Shown one piece after another: positions 18,818 to 28,395 of a stretch of DNA of 62,969 nucleotides. Made by a program: the position numbers and the translations under genes. Where the stretch lies: assembly GCA_019115765.1 (NCBI GenBank), contig DXCZ01000021.1, forward strand, positions 1 to 62,969, written 5' to 3'. Positions within the stretch are counted from its first letter, which is position 1. Every line of letters starts with the position of its first letter. Below the pieces are notes generated by a model that was not told where the DNA came from, searched no databases, and worked only from the letters and a program-made list of their open reading frames with translations. This stretch comes from Candidatus Mediterraneibacter stercoripullorum. Lineage in GTDB: Bacteria; Bacillota; Clostridia; Lachnospirales; Lachnospiraceae.

Positions 18818-21091
18818 ATGATTAAATTGTATGATAACGGTGTCTACCTGTTAAATGGCTCTGAAATCGTAGAAGATACGGGAAATGTTCAGGTGCCTGC
18901 GACAAAGGAAGAAGCCGCCCAGAACACGATGGCATATAGTATTCTGAAAGAACACAACACTTCTTCTGATATGAAGAATCTTCAGATTCGTTTCGATAAG
19001 CTGACATCCCATGATATTACATTTGTGGGAATCATTCAGACAGCCAGGGCTTCAGGACTTCAGAAGTTCCCCATGCCCTACGTGCTGACAAACTGCCACA
19101 ACAGTCTTTGTGCGGTAGGTGGAACGATCAATGAGGATGACCACATGTTCGGACTGACCTGCGCGAAGAAGTACGGCGGCGTCTATGTTCCGCCTCATCA
19201 GGCAGTTATCCACCAGTATGCCCGGGAGATGCTGGCAGGCGGCGGAAAGATGATCCTCGGATCTGACAGCCATACCCGTTATGGGGCTCTTGGAACCATG
19301 GCAATGGGCGAGGGCGGACCGGAGCTTGTTAAGCAGCTGCTCAACAAGACTTATGATATCAAGATGCCGGGCGTGATCGCCATCTACCTGGACGGCGAGC
19401 CGATGAAGGGTGTTGGACCGCAGGACGTGGCTCTGGCGATCATTGGAGCAGTATTTAAGAACGGCTATGTAAATAATAAAGTGATGGAGTTCGTCGGACC
19501 TGGCGTGAAGAAGCTGAGCGCAGATTTCCGTATCGGTATCGACGTTATGACTACAGAGACTACCTGCCTGTCCTCAATCTGGACGACAGATGAGAAGATC
19601 CAGGAGTTCTATGAGATCCACGGAAGAAGCGAGGACTACAAGGAACTGAACCCGGGAGCAGTGGCATATTACGACGGATGTGTCTATGTGAACTTAAGCG
19701 AGATCAAACCGATGATCGCAATGCCATTCCATCCGAGCAATGTTTATACGATTGACGAACTGAACGCGAATCTGGAAGATATTCTTCACGATGTGGAGAA
19801 GAAAGCTCTCGTAAGCCTGGACGGTGCAGTAGACTATACTCTGCAGGATAAGATCCGTGATGGAAAGCTTTATGTAGATCAGGGAATTATCGCAGGATGT
19901 GCAGGCGGCGGATTTGAAAATATCTGCGCAGCGGCAGATATCATCAAAGGCAGAAATATCGGTTCAGATACATTTACATTCAGCGTATATCCTGCAAGTA
20001 TGCCGGTATATATGGAACTGGTGAAAAACGGCGCTGTAGCTGATCTGCTTGAGGCTGGTACGGTTGTGAAGACCGCCTTCTGCGGACCCTGCTTCGGAGC
20101 AGGTGATACACCGGCCAACAACGCATTCTCCATCCGCCATACGACCAGAAACTTCCCGAACCGTGAGGGAAGCAAGCTGCAGAGCGGACAGATCGCTTCC
20201 GTAGCGCTGATGGATGCACGTTCGATTGCTGCAACAGCTGCAAATAAAGGATATCTGACCCCGGCTACAGCTATGGATGTGGAATACAAGGGACAGAAGT
20301 ATCACTTCGACAGCAATATTTACGCAAACAGAGTATTTGACAGCCACGGCGTGGCAGATCCGGACGTAGAGATCCAGTTCGGACCAAACATCAAGGACTG
20401 GCCGGAGATGTCTCCGCTTCCGGAGAACCTGATCGTGAAAGTGGTTTCCGAGATCCATGATCCGGTTACGACAACGGACGAGCTGATCCCGTCCGGAGAG
20501 ACTTCCTCTTACCGTTCCAACCCGCTGGGCCTTGCAGAGTTCGCACTTTCCAGAAAGGATCCGGCTTATGTTGGACGTGCCAAGGAAGTACAGAAGGCAC
20601 AGAAAGCCATCGAAGCAGGCACATGTCCGCTGGATGCTCTCGAGGAGCTGAAGCCTGTGATGGAGACAATCCAGAAGACCTACCCGGAGGTGGGCAAAGG
20701 CAATATCGGCGTGGGAAGTACGATCTTCGCTGTGAAGCCGGGAGACGGCTCCGCCCGTGAGCAGGCTGCATCCTGCCAGAAGGTACTGGGCGGCTGGGCA
20801 AATATCGCCATCGAATACGCGACAAAGCGTTACCGCTCCAACCTGATCAACTGGGGTATGCTTCCGTTCCTGACCGATGAGGATCACGAGCATCTGAGCT
20901 TCAAGAACGGCGATTACATCTTCGTTCCGGATGTGAGAAAAGCTGTAGAGGACAAAGCAGATGTGATCAAAGCGTATGTGGTAGGCGATGAGCTGAAAGA
21001 GATCGATCTGAAACTGGGCGATCTGACAGACGTGGAGAGACAGATCATTCTGGACGGCTGCCTGATCAACTATTACAAGGCAACACTGTAA
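18818..21091 (+). CDS. Aconitate hydratase
   Basis: A 757-residue [4Fe-4S] enzyme that isomerises citrate to isocitrate in the cytoplasm. The three cluster ligands are in place: C361 in IAGCAGGG, then C422 and C425 in FCGPCFGAG. Their spacing is almost the same as in mitochondrial aconitase. [12 protein letters not shown] near 150 and the swivel domain at the C-terminus (about 560-740) are also typical. It has its own promoter and terminator. Citrate synthase lies at 28396, so both first steps of the oxidative TCA branch are encoded within 10 kb, though not in one operon. Some databases label such proteins only as hydratase. Confidence 0.93.
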   Translation: MIKLYDNGVYLLNGSEIVEDTGNVQVPATKEEAAQNTMAYSILKEHNTSSDMKNLQIRFDKLTSHDITFVGIIQTARASGLQKFPMPYVLTNCHNSLCAVGGTINEDDHMFGLTCAKKYGGVYVPPHQAVIHQYAREMLAGGGKMILGSDSHTRYGALGTMAMGEGGPELVKQLLNKTYDIKMPGVIAIYLDGEPMKGVGPQDVALAIIGAVFKNGYVNNKVMEFVGPGVKKLSADFRIGIDVMTTETTCLSSIWTTDEKIQEFYEIHGRSEDYKELNPGAVAYYDGCVYVNLSEIKPMIAMPFHPSNVYTIDELNANLEDILHDVEKKALVSLDGAVDYTLQDKIRDGKLYVDQGIIAGCAGGGFENICAAADIIKGRNIGSDTFTFSVYPASMPVYMELVKNGAVADLLEAGTVVKTAFCGPCFGAGDTPANNAFSIRHTTRNFPNREGSKLQSGQIASVALMDARSIAATAANKGYLTPATAMDVEYKGQKYHFDSNIYANRVFDSHGVADPDVEIQFGPNIKDWPEMSPLPENLIVKVVSEIHDPVTTTDELIPSGETSSYRSNPLGLAEFALSRKDPAYVGRAKEVQKAQKAIEAGTCPLDALEELKPVMETIQKTYPEVGKGNIGVGSTIFAVKPGDGSAREQAASCQKVLGGWANIAIEYATKRYRSNLINWGMLPFLTDEDHEHLSFKNGDYIFVPDVRKAVEDKADVIKAYVVGDELKEIDLKLGDLTDVERQIILDGCLINYYKATL

Positions 21092-21180
21092 GATAAATAT
21101 AACGGCAACGGCTTGTCGCTCGTCTATCCGGGATGACGCATGCTTACTGCTTATATAAAAGAAGAAAAATAACAGAAGAG

Positions 21181-21228
21181 ATCCGCATAAAATAGTTTCT
21201 TTAGAAGCATATTTTATGCGGATTTTTT
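21181..21228 (+). terminator. Terminator of the aconitase gene
   Basis: ATCCGCATAAAATA at 21181-21194 pairs perfectly with 21210-21223 across a 15-nt loop, and a run of T residues follows. Confidence 0.85.
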
Positions 21229-21366
21229 AAGCCCTGAAAAATAGGCTGGAAGTTCTCTTAATTAAAATTAGTCATTTAAGATTTGGTCATTTGTACTTGA
21301 CTAAAATAAGAATGAGATGATATATAATGAATAGATGAAATATTCAGATAGGATGGAGGAAGATAT

Positions 21367-22797
21367 ATGTTTATAGGAAGAGAACGGGAGTTGGAATCAC
21401 TGAACAGACTGTATTCGTCTGATCGATTTGAATTTGTGGTTGTTTATGGCCGTCGGCGTGTCGGCAAGACCGCTTTGCTCAGTCATTTTATCAAAACCCG
21501 AAAATCCATTTATTTCATGGGAGTTGAAAGTAATGAAAAGCAGAATCTGGAGAATTTCAGCAGGAGCATTATGGAAACAGTAAATGGGATTTCGGCAAGA
21601 ACATCCTTTCTTTCTTTTCAAGATGCGCTGGAATATGTATTTCGCCTGTCTGAAAATGAGAGGATCATCCTTGTGATCGATGAGTATCCGTATGTGGCGC
21701 GCTCTTCTGGAAGTTTTGCGTCTACTTTGCAGCTCCTGATAGACAAATATAAAGACCATTCCAGAATGATGCTGATTCTCTGTGGATCCTCTATGTCTTA
21801 TATGGAGGATCAAGTGCTGGCATATAAGTCACCTCTGTACGGAAGACGTACTGCACAGATGAAGATACTGCCGTTCGATTTTGAGGAGACATGCCGGTAT
21901 TTTGGAAATTTTGCAGGAGAGGACAAGGCTGTGATCTACGGAATAGCAGGAGGAACTCCTCAGTATCTTCTGCAAATGAATGATCAGCTCAGTATTGAGG
22001 AAAACGTAAAAAATACATTTTTGAATCCAACGTCGGCTATGTTTGAAGAGCCGGAAAATCTTCTGAAGCAGGAGGTGAGGGAGCCTGCGCTTTATAATGC
22101 CATTATAACAGCCGTAGCAGGAGGAGCATCACGGATGTCAGAGATTTCTGCAAAAGTGGGAGAAAACTCTAATGTTTGTTCTGCTTATTTGAAAAATCTT
22201 ATAGCGCTCGGATTGATTGAAAAGGAGACACCTTATGGAGAAAAGGCATCTCGCAGACCTGTTTATATTATTGCTGATAACATGTTCCGTTTCTGGTATC
22301 GGTTTATACCAGAAAACAATTCGATCATAGCCAGGGGAGCCACAGATCTTGCGTGGCGGCATATAGAGCCGCATCTTTCAGATTATATGGGAAAAATCTT
22401 CGAAGAGATCTGCCGCCAGTACCTCTGGAAACTCCTTCTGACTGGACATGCACCGGTGGAATTTACGGAACTTGGCCGCTGGTGGGGGACGGATCCATCT
22501 TTGCATATTCAGACAGAAATAGATATTATGGGGGAACAGGATCGTGATACGGCATTGTTTGGTGAATGTAAGTGGACCAATGAAAAGGTAGACAGAAGAG
22601 TATTGGAAACCCTGGTCAGAAGAAGCCGCCTGTTCCATCACACAAGGACGGTGCTGTACTTGTTTGCGAAAAGCGGATTTACGAAGGGATGTGCTGAGTT
22701 GGCGGCAGAACTTGGAAATGTATCGCTGATAACTTACGAAAATATCCTGGAGACGTTGTGTGGAGAAAAAGAAGCAATAGCAACGGAGCATTTCTAA
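21367..22797 (+). CDS. ATPase_2-type AAA protein with DUF234 C-terminus
   Basis: A 476-residue protein of the archaeal-type ATPase family that is frequent in gut Clostridia. Walker A is GRRRVGKT at 28-35. Walker B is IILVIDEYPYV near 100. The middle holds a winged-helix stretch (MSEISAKVGENSNVCSAYLKNLIALGLI). The C-terminal DUF234 part ends with ETLVRR and a LFGECKW motif like a PD-(D/E)XK nuclease core. Its cellular role is not established; a nucleic-acid function is likely. GGAGGAAG precedes the ATG. It is more AT-rich than its neighbours and stands alone, which suggests transfer. Confidence 0.88.
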   Translation: MFIGRERELESLNRLYSSDRFEFVVVYGRRRVGKTALLSHFIKTRKSIYFMGVESNEKQNLENFSRSIMETVNGISARTSFLSFQDALEYVFRLSENERIILVIDEYPYVARSSGSFASTLQLLIDKYKDHSRMMLILCGSSMSYMEDQVLAYKSPLYGRRTAQMKILPFDFEETCRYFGNFAGEDKAVIYGIAGGTPQYLLQMNDQLSIEENVKNTFLNPTSAMFEEPENLLKQEVREPALYNAIITAVAGGASRMSEISAKVGENSNVCSAYLKNLIALGLIEKETPYGEKASRRPVYIIADNMFRFWYRFIPENNSIIARGATDLAWRHIEPHLSDYMGKIFEEICRQYLWKLLLTGHAPVEFTELGRWWGTDPSLHIQTEIDIMGEQDRDTALFGECKWTNEKVDRRVLETLVRRSRLFHHTRTVLYLFAKSGFTKGCAELAAELGNVSLITYENILETLCGEKEAIATEHF

Positions 22798-22884
22798 ATG
22801 TAACAGCATTAGCAATTGAGCAGAAATATTCATTCCGTTAGAATAAGGGTACAGAAAATAATGCAGAACAGGAGGAACTGACTT

Positions 22885-23334
22885 ATGGAACTTGCGGAAC
22901 GCCTAAAAGCACAAAGAGAGAAACTGGGCTTGTCTCAGGGGGATGTGGCGGATAAGCTGCATATAACAAGGCAGACGGTATCCAGATGGGAGACGGGAAA
23001 GGGGACCCCGGATCTGGAGAATCTGGTGCTGCTGAGTGAAGTGTATCAGGTGACAGTGGATGAGCTGCTGAAGGAGCAGAATACAGACGAGGAAGGAAAT
23101 AAAAAAGTATCTGAAGAAAAGAACAGATACTTTTGGGGATGCCTGATAAGCCTTTTTGTAGGATTGCTGTTCTTGCTTGTTAACTTTATCTATTTTGATC
23201 GTACATGGGTAACAGAACCCGGGATTTATGTGCGTATAAAATATTGGATCATAGGAAATCCACTTCCGATTCATCTGATCACATTAATACCATTTATCAT
23301 ATCTGTAATCCTGTGGAGGAAATATAAAAAATAA
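22885..23334 (+). CDS. Xre-family regulator with two C-terminal membrane helices
   Basis: A 149-residue protein. Residues 6-62 are a Cro/CI-type helix-turn-helix (LGLSQGDVADKLHITRQTVSRWETGKGTPD). After a charged linker, two hydrophobic segments lie at about 83-103 and 125-145, so the DNA-binding domain is probably tethered to the membrane. Such proteins are common in Clostridia and are thought to sense envelope signals, but no target is evident. AGGAGG precedes the ATG. It lies just before the ECF sigma gene but has a 96-bp gap, so co-transcription is uncertain. Confidence 0.88.
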   Translation: MELAERLKAQREKLGLSQGDVADKLHITRQTVSRWETGKGTPDLENLVLLSEVYQVTVDELLKEQNTDEEGNKKVSEEKNRYFWGCLISLFVGLLFLLVNFIYFDRTWVTEPGIYVRIKYWIIGNPLPIHLITLIPFIISVILWRKYKK

Positions 23335-23430
23335 AATCCTCTGCAACAATTTCCATCCATACAGACTCTTATATATGCCGGTGGTAAAAATGCGAAAGCA
23401 GGTACTCTGAGTACGGAAGGAGGGGGACGG

Positions 23431-23976
23431 ATGTTCGACTATGAGAACAGTCCGGAGAAGGAACTGATCCGCAGAGCAAAGAAGGGGGATGTGAAAGCAT
23501 TTTCCAGTCTTTATGCGAGGATATATATTGAGCTGTACAAGTTTGCCCTATACACGACGAAGCATGAGCAGGATGCGGAGGATGCTGTCAGCGAGGCGGT
23601 CATCACAGCGTTTGAAAAGATGACGCAGCTGAAAAGGGACGAGTCTTTCCGCAGCTGGCTGTTCACGATCCTGTGCAATAAGTGCAGGAGGATTCTGCGG
23701 GAACGGAAAAAGTCCGGAAATCCGATGGAGGAAACGGAAAATCATAGGGAAAGTACATCTTCCGGCTCCGCGGAGAATCCGGATTATACATCCGCTTATG
23801 CGGTGAGGGAGGCTTTCGGTGCGCTCGAGGAAGAGGAGCGGATGATCGTGGCATTTTCTGTGTTCGGCGGTTACCGGAGTGAGGAGATCGGAACGATGCT
23901 GGAGAAGAATCCGGCTACGGTACGGTCGAAGAAGAGCCGGGCGCTGGAGAAGATGCGCAGGGTGCTGGACGTGTAA
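23431..23976 (+). CDS. ECF-type RNA polymerase sigma factor
   Basis: A 181-residue sigma-70 family protein with region 2 (DVKAFSSLYARIYIELYKFALYTT ... DAEDAVSEAVITAFEKM) and region 4 (FGALEEEERMIVAFSVFGGYRSEEIGTML). Region 3 is absent, as expected for the ECF class. The ribosome site is GGAGGGGGA. The next gene begins 25 bp downstream and encodes a membrane protein with a cytoplasmic N-terminus and a large outer domain, the usual arrangement of a sigma/anti-sigma pair. Targets are unknown; the spacer upstream shows no clear autoregulated promoter. Confidence 0.93.
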   Translation: MFDYENSPEKELIRRAKKGDVKAFSSLYARIYIELYKFALYTTKHEQDAEDAVSEAVITAFEKMTQLKRDESFRSWLFTILCNKCRRILRERKKSGNPMEETENHRESTSSGSAENPDYTSAYAVREAFGALEEEERMIVAFSVFGGYRSEEIGTMLEKNPATVRSKKSRALEKMRRVLDV

Positions 23977-24001
23977 GGCGGCAGAAGAGAGGAGGATGGA
24001 T

Positions 24002-26146
24002 ATGGAGGATAATAGAAAGAACGGATGGGAACCTGAAAATGGCATGGAACAGGCAAATGCTCCGGAAGCCAGAGACGGGAGGGAGCAGAATCCGGAAAGT
24101 AGCAGAGAACGGGAGACGGAAGAGAGACTTCGAAGAGCAGCAGAGTGGACAGAGATCCCGGATGCCCTCAGGCCCGAAGCCATAGAGGAGACTCTTGAGA
24201 AGAAAAAGAGGGAAAAGCAGAAATCAAGATTTGCAAGAGGGGCGAGACGTTACGGTACTGCGGCTGCAGCGTGTCTCTGTCTTGCTGTGGGAATAGCGGG
24301 CGTATATTTCCTGGGAGGAGAAGGTGTGTCAGAGAATGGCAGCGCGGCCTCTGGGACAGAGAGTGCCGGTGCAGCGGGGATGGCTTCCGGAAGCAGCGGA
24401 TCCGCTGAGACAGTGGCGGAACAGAGTGTGCTGCCAGGGGCGGAGAGCTACGATGAAATATATGAGTATATTCTCGGGGCAAGAGATTATCAGGAGATCA
24501 TGATGAACTCCTACAGCAGAGGCGTCGTGGAGGACGGTGCGATAGCCGAGAGCGCTGCGGATGGGGGATCTGTGGACGCTTCATCCCAGAACAGCGGCGA
24601 CATTTCCCACTCGGATACCAATGTACGGCAGGAGGGAGTGGGAGAGGCGGATACCGTGAAGACCGATGGTGAGAACCTGTTTATCCTGACTGACGATACA
24701 GTGGATATCGTGGGGATCGGATCGGAGAAAATGGAGCATATGGCAGAGATCCAGCCTGAGGAAGGATCCACTGTGACAGATATTTATCTTGAGAATGACC
24801 GCCTTGTGGTGCTCTATTCCAAAGTGGATTATGAGGATGGGAAAAGTGGAAATGACGGAACTTATCTGGAATACACCTGCGCGGATGTCTATGACGTAAG
24901 TGACCCGGCGGCACCTGAGAAGGTAGGAGGTATCTCTCAGAGCGGTTATTACAATACCATGAGGGCGAAGGACGGGTACGTGTATGTGATCAGTAACTTC
25001 TATGCAAATGTAAACGCGGACAGAGAAAATATGTCATCCTATATCCCGGCGGTGAATGAAAAGATAATCAGTAGCTCAGATATTTATATGCCTCAGGCGA
25101 GGATGGGCGATCAATATACAGTTATTTCCTCTTTTGCGCTGGATGCTCCGGATGAGAAGACAGACACAAAGGCTGTGTTCGGAACCTCGGGGATGTGTTA
25201 TGTCAGCGGGGAGAATATCTATATCACGGAAGCTCTGTATGGGGAAAACGGAGCAGAGGTCAGTCAGACGTCCGTCCGGAAGCTGTCATATGAAGAAGGG
25301 AAACTGGAAGGGGCTGCTCAGACAAAGGTGGACGGACACCTGAAGGATTCCTTCTGTATCGATGAATATAATGGATATCTGCGGATCGTCGCTACGGTTT
25401 CCCCCATGTACGAAGTCATTTCCGACGGACTTCTCCCTCTGGCCCGGTCCGGTGAAGCGGCAGGCGAAGAGGACAGTCAGAGTCTGACAGGAACAGCAGA
25501 AGAACAGGAAACCACATCTCTCTATGTCCTTGACAAGGAACTGGAGATCACGGGGAAGATCGAAGATCTGGCGCCGGGAGAGTCGGTGTATTCCGCGAGA
25601 TTTATGGGAGACACCGGGTATTTTGTTACCTTCGAGCAGGTGGATCCTCTGTTCTCCGTGGATCTGTCTGATCCGGAGAAGCCGCAGATCATCGGCGAGC
25701 TGAAGATACCGGGATTCTCCGAATATCTGCATCCCTACGGGGAGGGGCTGCTGCTGGGGATCGGCATGGACGTAGATGAAGAGGGAATGACAACAGAAGG
25801 CGTGAAGCTCTCCATGTTTGATATCTCAGATCCTTCCAATGTGCAGGAAACGGAGAAGTATGTGATACAGGATACTTATGGGATGGACATATATGATTAC
25901 CGTGCAGTTTTTATTGATGTGGAGAAAAACCTGTTTGGATTTACAACATACGGGGAGAAACAGAAATACCGGATATTCAGCTACACTCCCGGAACCGGAT
26001 TCCAGGAGGAAGCCTGCTGGGATCTGCCGACATACGGAAACATCCGGGGCCTCTACGCAGGAGAACGTTTCTACCTGGTGGCCAACAATACGGTAGTCTC
26101 TTATAAGCTGGACGGATTCGAGAAGGTGGACGATATCGTATTTTAA
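24002..26146 (+). CDS. Membrane-anchored beta-propeller protein, candidate anti-sigma partner
   Basis: A 714-residue protein. Residues 1-80 are highly charged and cytoplasmic (EERLRRAAEWTEIPDALRP, then a Lys/Arg-rich stretch). Residues 83-104 form one membrane helix. The rest is a large exported domain of the Beta_propel family (SDTNVRQEGVGEADTVKTDG, then blades such as ADVYDVSDPAAPEKVGG and FSVDLSDPEKPQIIGEL). Two ATGs are six bases apart; the one at 24002 has the proper distance from GAGGAGG. It follows the ECF sigma gene by 25 bp. Function as an anti-sigma factor is inferred from position and topology; no classical zinc-finger or RsgI motif is visible. Confidence 0.88.
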   Translation: MEDNRKNGWEPENGMEQANAPEARDGREQNPESSRERETEERLRRAAEWTEIPDALRPEAIEETLEKKKREKQKSRFARGARRYGTAAAACLCLAVGIAGVYFLGGEGVSENGSAASGTESAGAAGMASGSSGSAETVAEQSVLPGAESYDEIYEYILGARDYQEIMMNSYSRGVVEDGAIAESAADGGSVDASSQNSGDISHSDTNVRQEGVGEADTVKTDGENLFILTDDTVDIVGIGSEKMEHMAEIQPEEGSTVTDIYLENDRLVVLYSKVDYEDGKSGNDGTYLEYTCADVYDVSDPAAPEKVGGISQSGYYNTMRAKDGYVYVISNFYANVNADRENMSSYIPAVNEKIISSSDIYMPQARMGDQYTVISSFALDAPDEKTDTKAVFGTSGMCYVSGENIYITEALYGENGAEVSQTSVRKLSYEEGKLEGAAQTKVDGHLKDSFCIDEYNGYLRIVATVSPMYEVISDGLLPLARSGEAAGEEDSQSLTGTAEEQETTSLYVLDKELEITGKIEDLAPGESVYSARFMGDTGYFVTFEQVDPLFSVDLSDPEKPQIIGELKIPGFSEYLHPYGEGLLLGIGMDVDEEGMTTEGVKLSMFDISDPSNVQETEKYVIQDTYGMDIYDYRAVFIDVEKNLFGFTTYGEKQKYRIFSYTPGTGFQEEACWDLPTYGNIRGLYAGERFYLVANNTVVSYKLDGFEKVDDIVF

Positions 26147-26182
26147 GAGCGGAATTACTGCTCAGACGTGTCTCGATATCCA

Positions 26183-26322
26183 GCCATAACGGCGCTGTGT
26201 TGTTACGAAGGCCCGTAGCAGAGCGCCGGCACTTAAGCCGCGTCCTTTGCAGCTTTACGTGTCCGCTGCGCTATGCACCGAGCGAAAGCGTGGCCGCCGG
26301 GATAACACAGCGCCGTTATGGC
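26183..26322. repeat. Palindromic intergenic element with perfect 19-bp arms
   Basis: GCCATAACGGCGCTGTGTT at 26183-26201 is repeated exactly in inverted form at 26304-26322, with about 100 bp between. The inner stretch 26190-26232 is the reverse complement of the core of the element at 7841-7882 with only a few differences. It also contains an AGCGAAAGCGTGG string seen again near 50745. The gap 26147-26462 holds no gene apart from this element. Confidence 0.75.
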
Positions 26323-26462
26323 GGAAATCTGAGAACGAGTGAACGGTAAGTGCCGCCTCTTTACTTTCCGGGCAAAGCAGGATAAAATGGGAGAGACAGT
26401 TCACATATGTGCCGGAATATCTGGAGGATCATTCCGGAAGAAGGCGAAAGGATTTGAGAATT

Positions 26463-27224
26463 ATGATTTTTGACACCCATGCACATTATGATGACGCACA
26501 GTTTGATACGGACAGAGAAGAACTGCTGGATAAGATGGCGGCAGGAGGGATCGGCACGATCGTCAATGCCGGATCCACCCTGGAGTCCTGGGATAAGATA
26601 CAGAAGCTTACAGAGAAATATCCTTTTATCTACGGAGCCATCGGGATCCATCCTGATGAAGTGGGGACCCTGACAGAAGAAAGTTTCGCCCGAATGGCGG
26701 AGCTTCTGGGTCAGGAGAAGATCGTGGCGGTAGGAGAGATCGGGCTGGATTACTACTGGGACAATGAGACACATGACAAGCAGAAATACTGGTTTATCCG
26801 TCAGATGGAACTGGCCCGGGAGAAGAGTATGCCAGTAATCATACACAGCCGGGAGGCAGCGGCGGACACCATGGAGATCATGCAGGAACACGGAAAGGGA
26901 ATGAAGGCAGTGATCCACTGCTATTCCTATTCGGTAGAAATGGCCCGGGAATATGTGAAGATGGGATATTATATCGGAGTAGGCGGAGTGGTGACATTTA
27001 AAAATGCCAAAAAGCTGAAGCAGGTGGTAGAAGAGACTCCTCTGGAGCGGATCGTACTGGAGACAGATTGTCCATATCTGGCGCCGGAGCCCAACCGCGG
27101 GAAGAGAAACTCTTCCCTGAATCTGCCTTATGTAGCAGAAGAAATTGCACGGCTGAAAAATACAACAACGGAAAATGTCGTGCAGATAACGGAGAAGAAC
27201 GGGATGGAACTGTATGGCCTGTGA
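26463..27224 (+). CDS. TatD family metal-dependent DNase
   Basis: A 253-residue TIM-barrel hydrolase. Metal ligands are visible in order: FDTHAHYDD (HxH) at the N-terminus, VGEIGLDYYW (Glu) near 90, VIIHSRE (His) near 127, HCYSYS (His) near 154 and LETDCPYLAP (Asp) near 204. The family comprises 3'-5' DNA/RNA exonucleases, some acting in repair. It lies directly upstream of rsmA, a conserved Firmicute neighbourhood (yabD-ksgA), although rnmV is missing between them here. The ATG at 26463 matches the conserved family N-terminus; the ribosome site AAAGGA is modest. Confidence 0.93.
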   Translation: MIFDTHAHYDDAQFDTDREELLDKMAAGGIGTIVNAGSTLESWDKIQKLTEKYPFIYGAIGIHPDEVGTLTEESFARMAELLGQEKIVAVGEIGLDYYWDNETHDKQKYWFIRQMELAREKSMPVIIHSREAAADTMEIMQEHGKGMKAVIHCYSYSVEMAREYVKMGYYIGVGGVVTFKNAKKLKQVVEETPLERIVLETDCPYLAPEPNRGKRNSSLNLPYVAEEIARLKNTTTENVVQITEKNGMELYGL

Positions 27225-27280
27225 ATATTCTGAATTCGGCGGGAAAAAGTGACAGGTACTTTTTTCGAGAATATTCTGAA
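27223..27280 (+). repeat. Hairpin flanked by 12-bp direct repeats (copy 1 of a dispersed element)
   Basis: GAAAAAGT at 27243-27250 pairs with ACTTTTTTC at 27258-27266 around GACAGGT. GAATATTCTGAA occurs on both sides (27223-27234 and 27269-27280), like a target duplication. A second copy of the hairpin with one GAATGTTCTGAA flank is at 32494-32537. Both copies sit just ahead of a ribosome site, so they may act as weak attenuators. Confidence 0.6.
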
Positions 27281-27300
27281 AATAGATGAAGGAGAGATAT

Positions 27301-28176
27301 ATGAAGGAACCCACATTGGGCAATCCGCAGAATACGATCGCGGTATTGCAGAAGTATAATTTTGTGTTTCAGAAGAAGTTCGGGCAGAATTTTCTGATCG
27401 ATACGCATGTGCTGGATAAGATCATCCGTTCGGCGGAGATCGGGAAGGATGATTTTGTGCTGGAAATCGGTCCGGGTATTGGAACGATGACTCAGTATCT
27501 GGCATGTGCTGCGGGTCAGGTGACGGCGGTGGAGATTGACCGGGCTTTGATTCCGATCCTGGAGGATACACTGGACGGATATGATAATGTGACGGCGATC
27601 AATGATGATGTGCTGAAGGTTGATTTGGTGAAGCTGGCCGAGGAGAAGAATGGCGGAAAGCCTATCAAGGTGGTGGCGAATCTTCCGTATTATATTACGA
27701 CGCCTATTATTATGGGGCTGTTTGAGAATCATGTGCCGCTGAAGAGTATTACTGTGATGGTGCAGAAAGAAGTTGCCGACCGGATGCAGGTGGGGCCTGG
27801 AACGAAGGACTACGGGGCGCTGTCTCTGGCAGTCCAGTACTATGCGAAGCCTTATCTTGTGGCAAATGTGCCGCCCAATTGCTTCATGCCGCGTCCCAAG
27901 GTGGGGTCTGCAGTGATCCGGCTGGAGCGTTATGATAAGCCTCCGGTTGAAGTGAGGGATGAGAAACTGATGTTTAAGATCATACGGGCATCATTTAATC
28001 AGAGAAGAAAGACACTGGCCAATGGTCTGAAAAATTCCCCGGAGCTTGATTTTACGAAGGAGGAGATCGAGGCAGCTATCGAAACTTTGGGAAAAGGGCC
28101 AAGTATCAGGGGAGAGGCATTGACGCTGGAAGAATTTGCCAGATTGGCGGATGCTCTGTATGATAGAGGAGTATAA
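27301..28176 (+). CDS. rsmA: 16S rRNA (adenine1518/1519-N6)-dimethyltransferase
   Basis: A 291-residue SAM-dependent enzyme (KsgA) that dimethylates two adjacent adenines in helix 45 of 16S rRNA during 30S maturation. Motif I is LEIGPGIGTMTQYL, preceded by the family KKFGQNFLID start. The catalytic NLPYYITTPI motif IV follows near 126. The basic C-terminal domain ends with FNQRRKTLANGL and a helical bundle. An ATG at 27286 lies upstream of the AAGGAGAG ribosome site and is rejected in favour of 27301. It is preceded by TatD, and a hairpin repeat lies between the two. Confidence 0.97.
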   Translation: MKEPTLGNPQNTIAVLQKYNFVFQKKFGQNFLIDTHVLDKIIRSAEIGKDDFVLEIGPGIGTMTQYLACAAGQVTAVEIDRALIPILEDTLDGYDNVTAINDDVLKVDLVKLAEEKNGGKPIKVVANLPYYITTPIIMGLFENHVPLKSITVMVQKEVADRMQVGPGTKDYGALSLAVQYYAKPYLVANVPPNCFMPRPKVGSAVIRLERYDKPPVEVRDEKLMFKIIRASFNQRRKTLANGLKNSPELDFTKEEIEAAIETLGKGPSIRGEALTLEEFARLADALYDRGV

Positions 28177-28311
28177 CAAACTATTGGGATATTTGAACAT
28201 AGAAGTATGATAATGAATATTGAAAACACCCTATAAATAAACAAAAAAAGGTCTATGTAAATTTTTAAATATATACAAAAGTTAGTTCACAAATTTTTAA
28301 TGAATCGTTAA

Positions 28312-28340
28312 TTGTATAAAATGTACATTTTTAGTATAAT
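28312..28340 (+). promoter_or_regulatory. Promoter of the citrate synthase gene
   Basis: TTGTAT at 28312-28317, a 17-bp spacer and TATAAT at 28335-28340, in an AT-rich 220-bp spacer. The start codon with AAGGAGGAA follows 55 bp later. Confidence 0.7.
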
Positions 28341-28395
28341 AAATAAGTCATACCTGTAAATTTTTTGAAAAATATAGAGAGAAGGAGGAACGCGC

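Noticed and set aside
20760-20900. Long opposite-strand frames inside the aconitase gene
   Set aside because: Cysteine- and arginine-rich translations without family features; typical antisense shadows of a GC-balanced gene.
21241-21366. Promoter for the AAA ATPase gene (TTGACT near 21296 and TATAAT near 21324)
   Set aside because: The spacing between the boxes is about 20 bp, too long for a confident sigma-A promoter.
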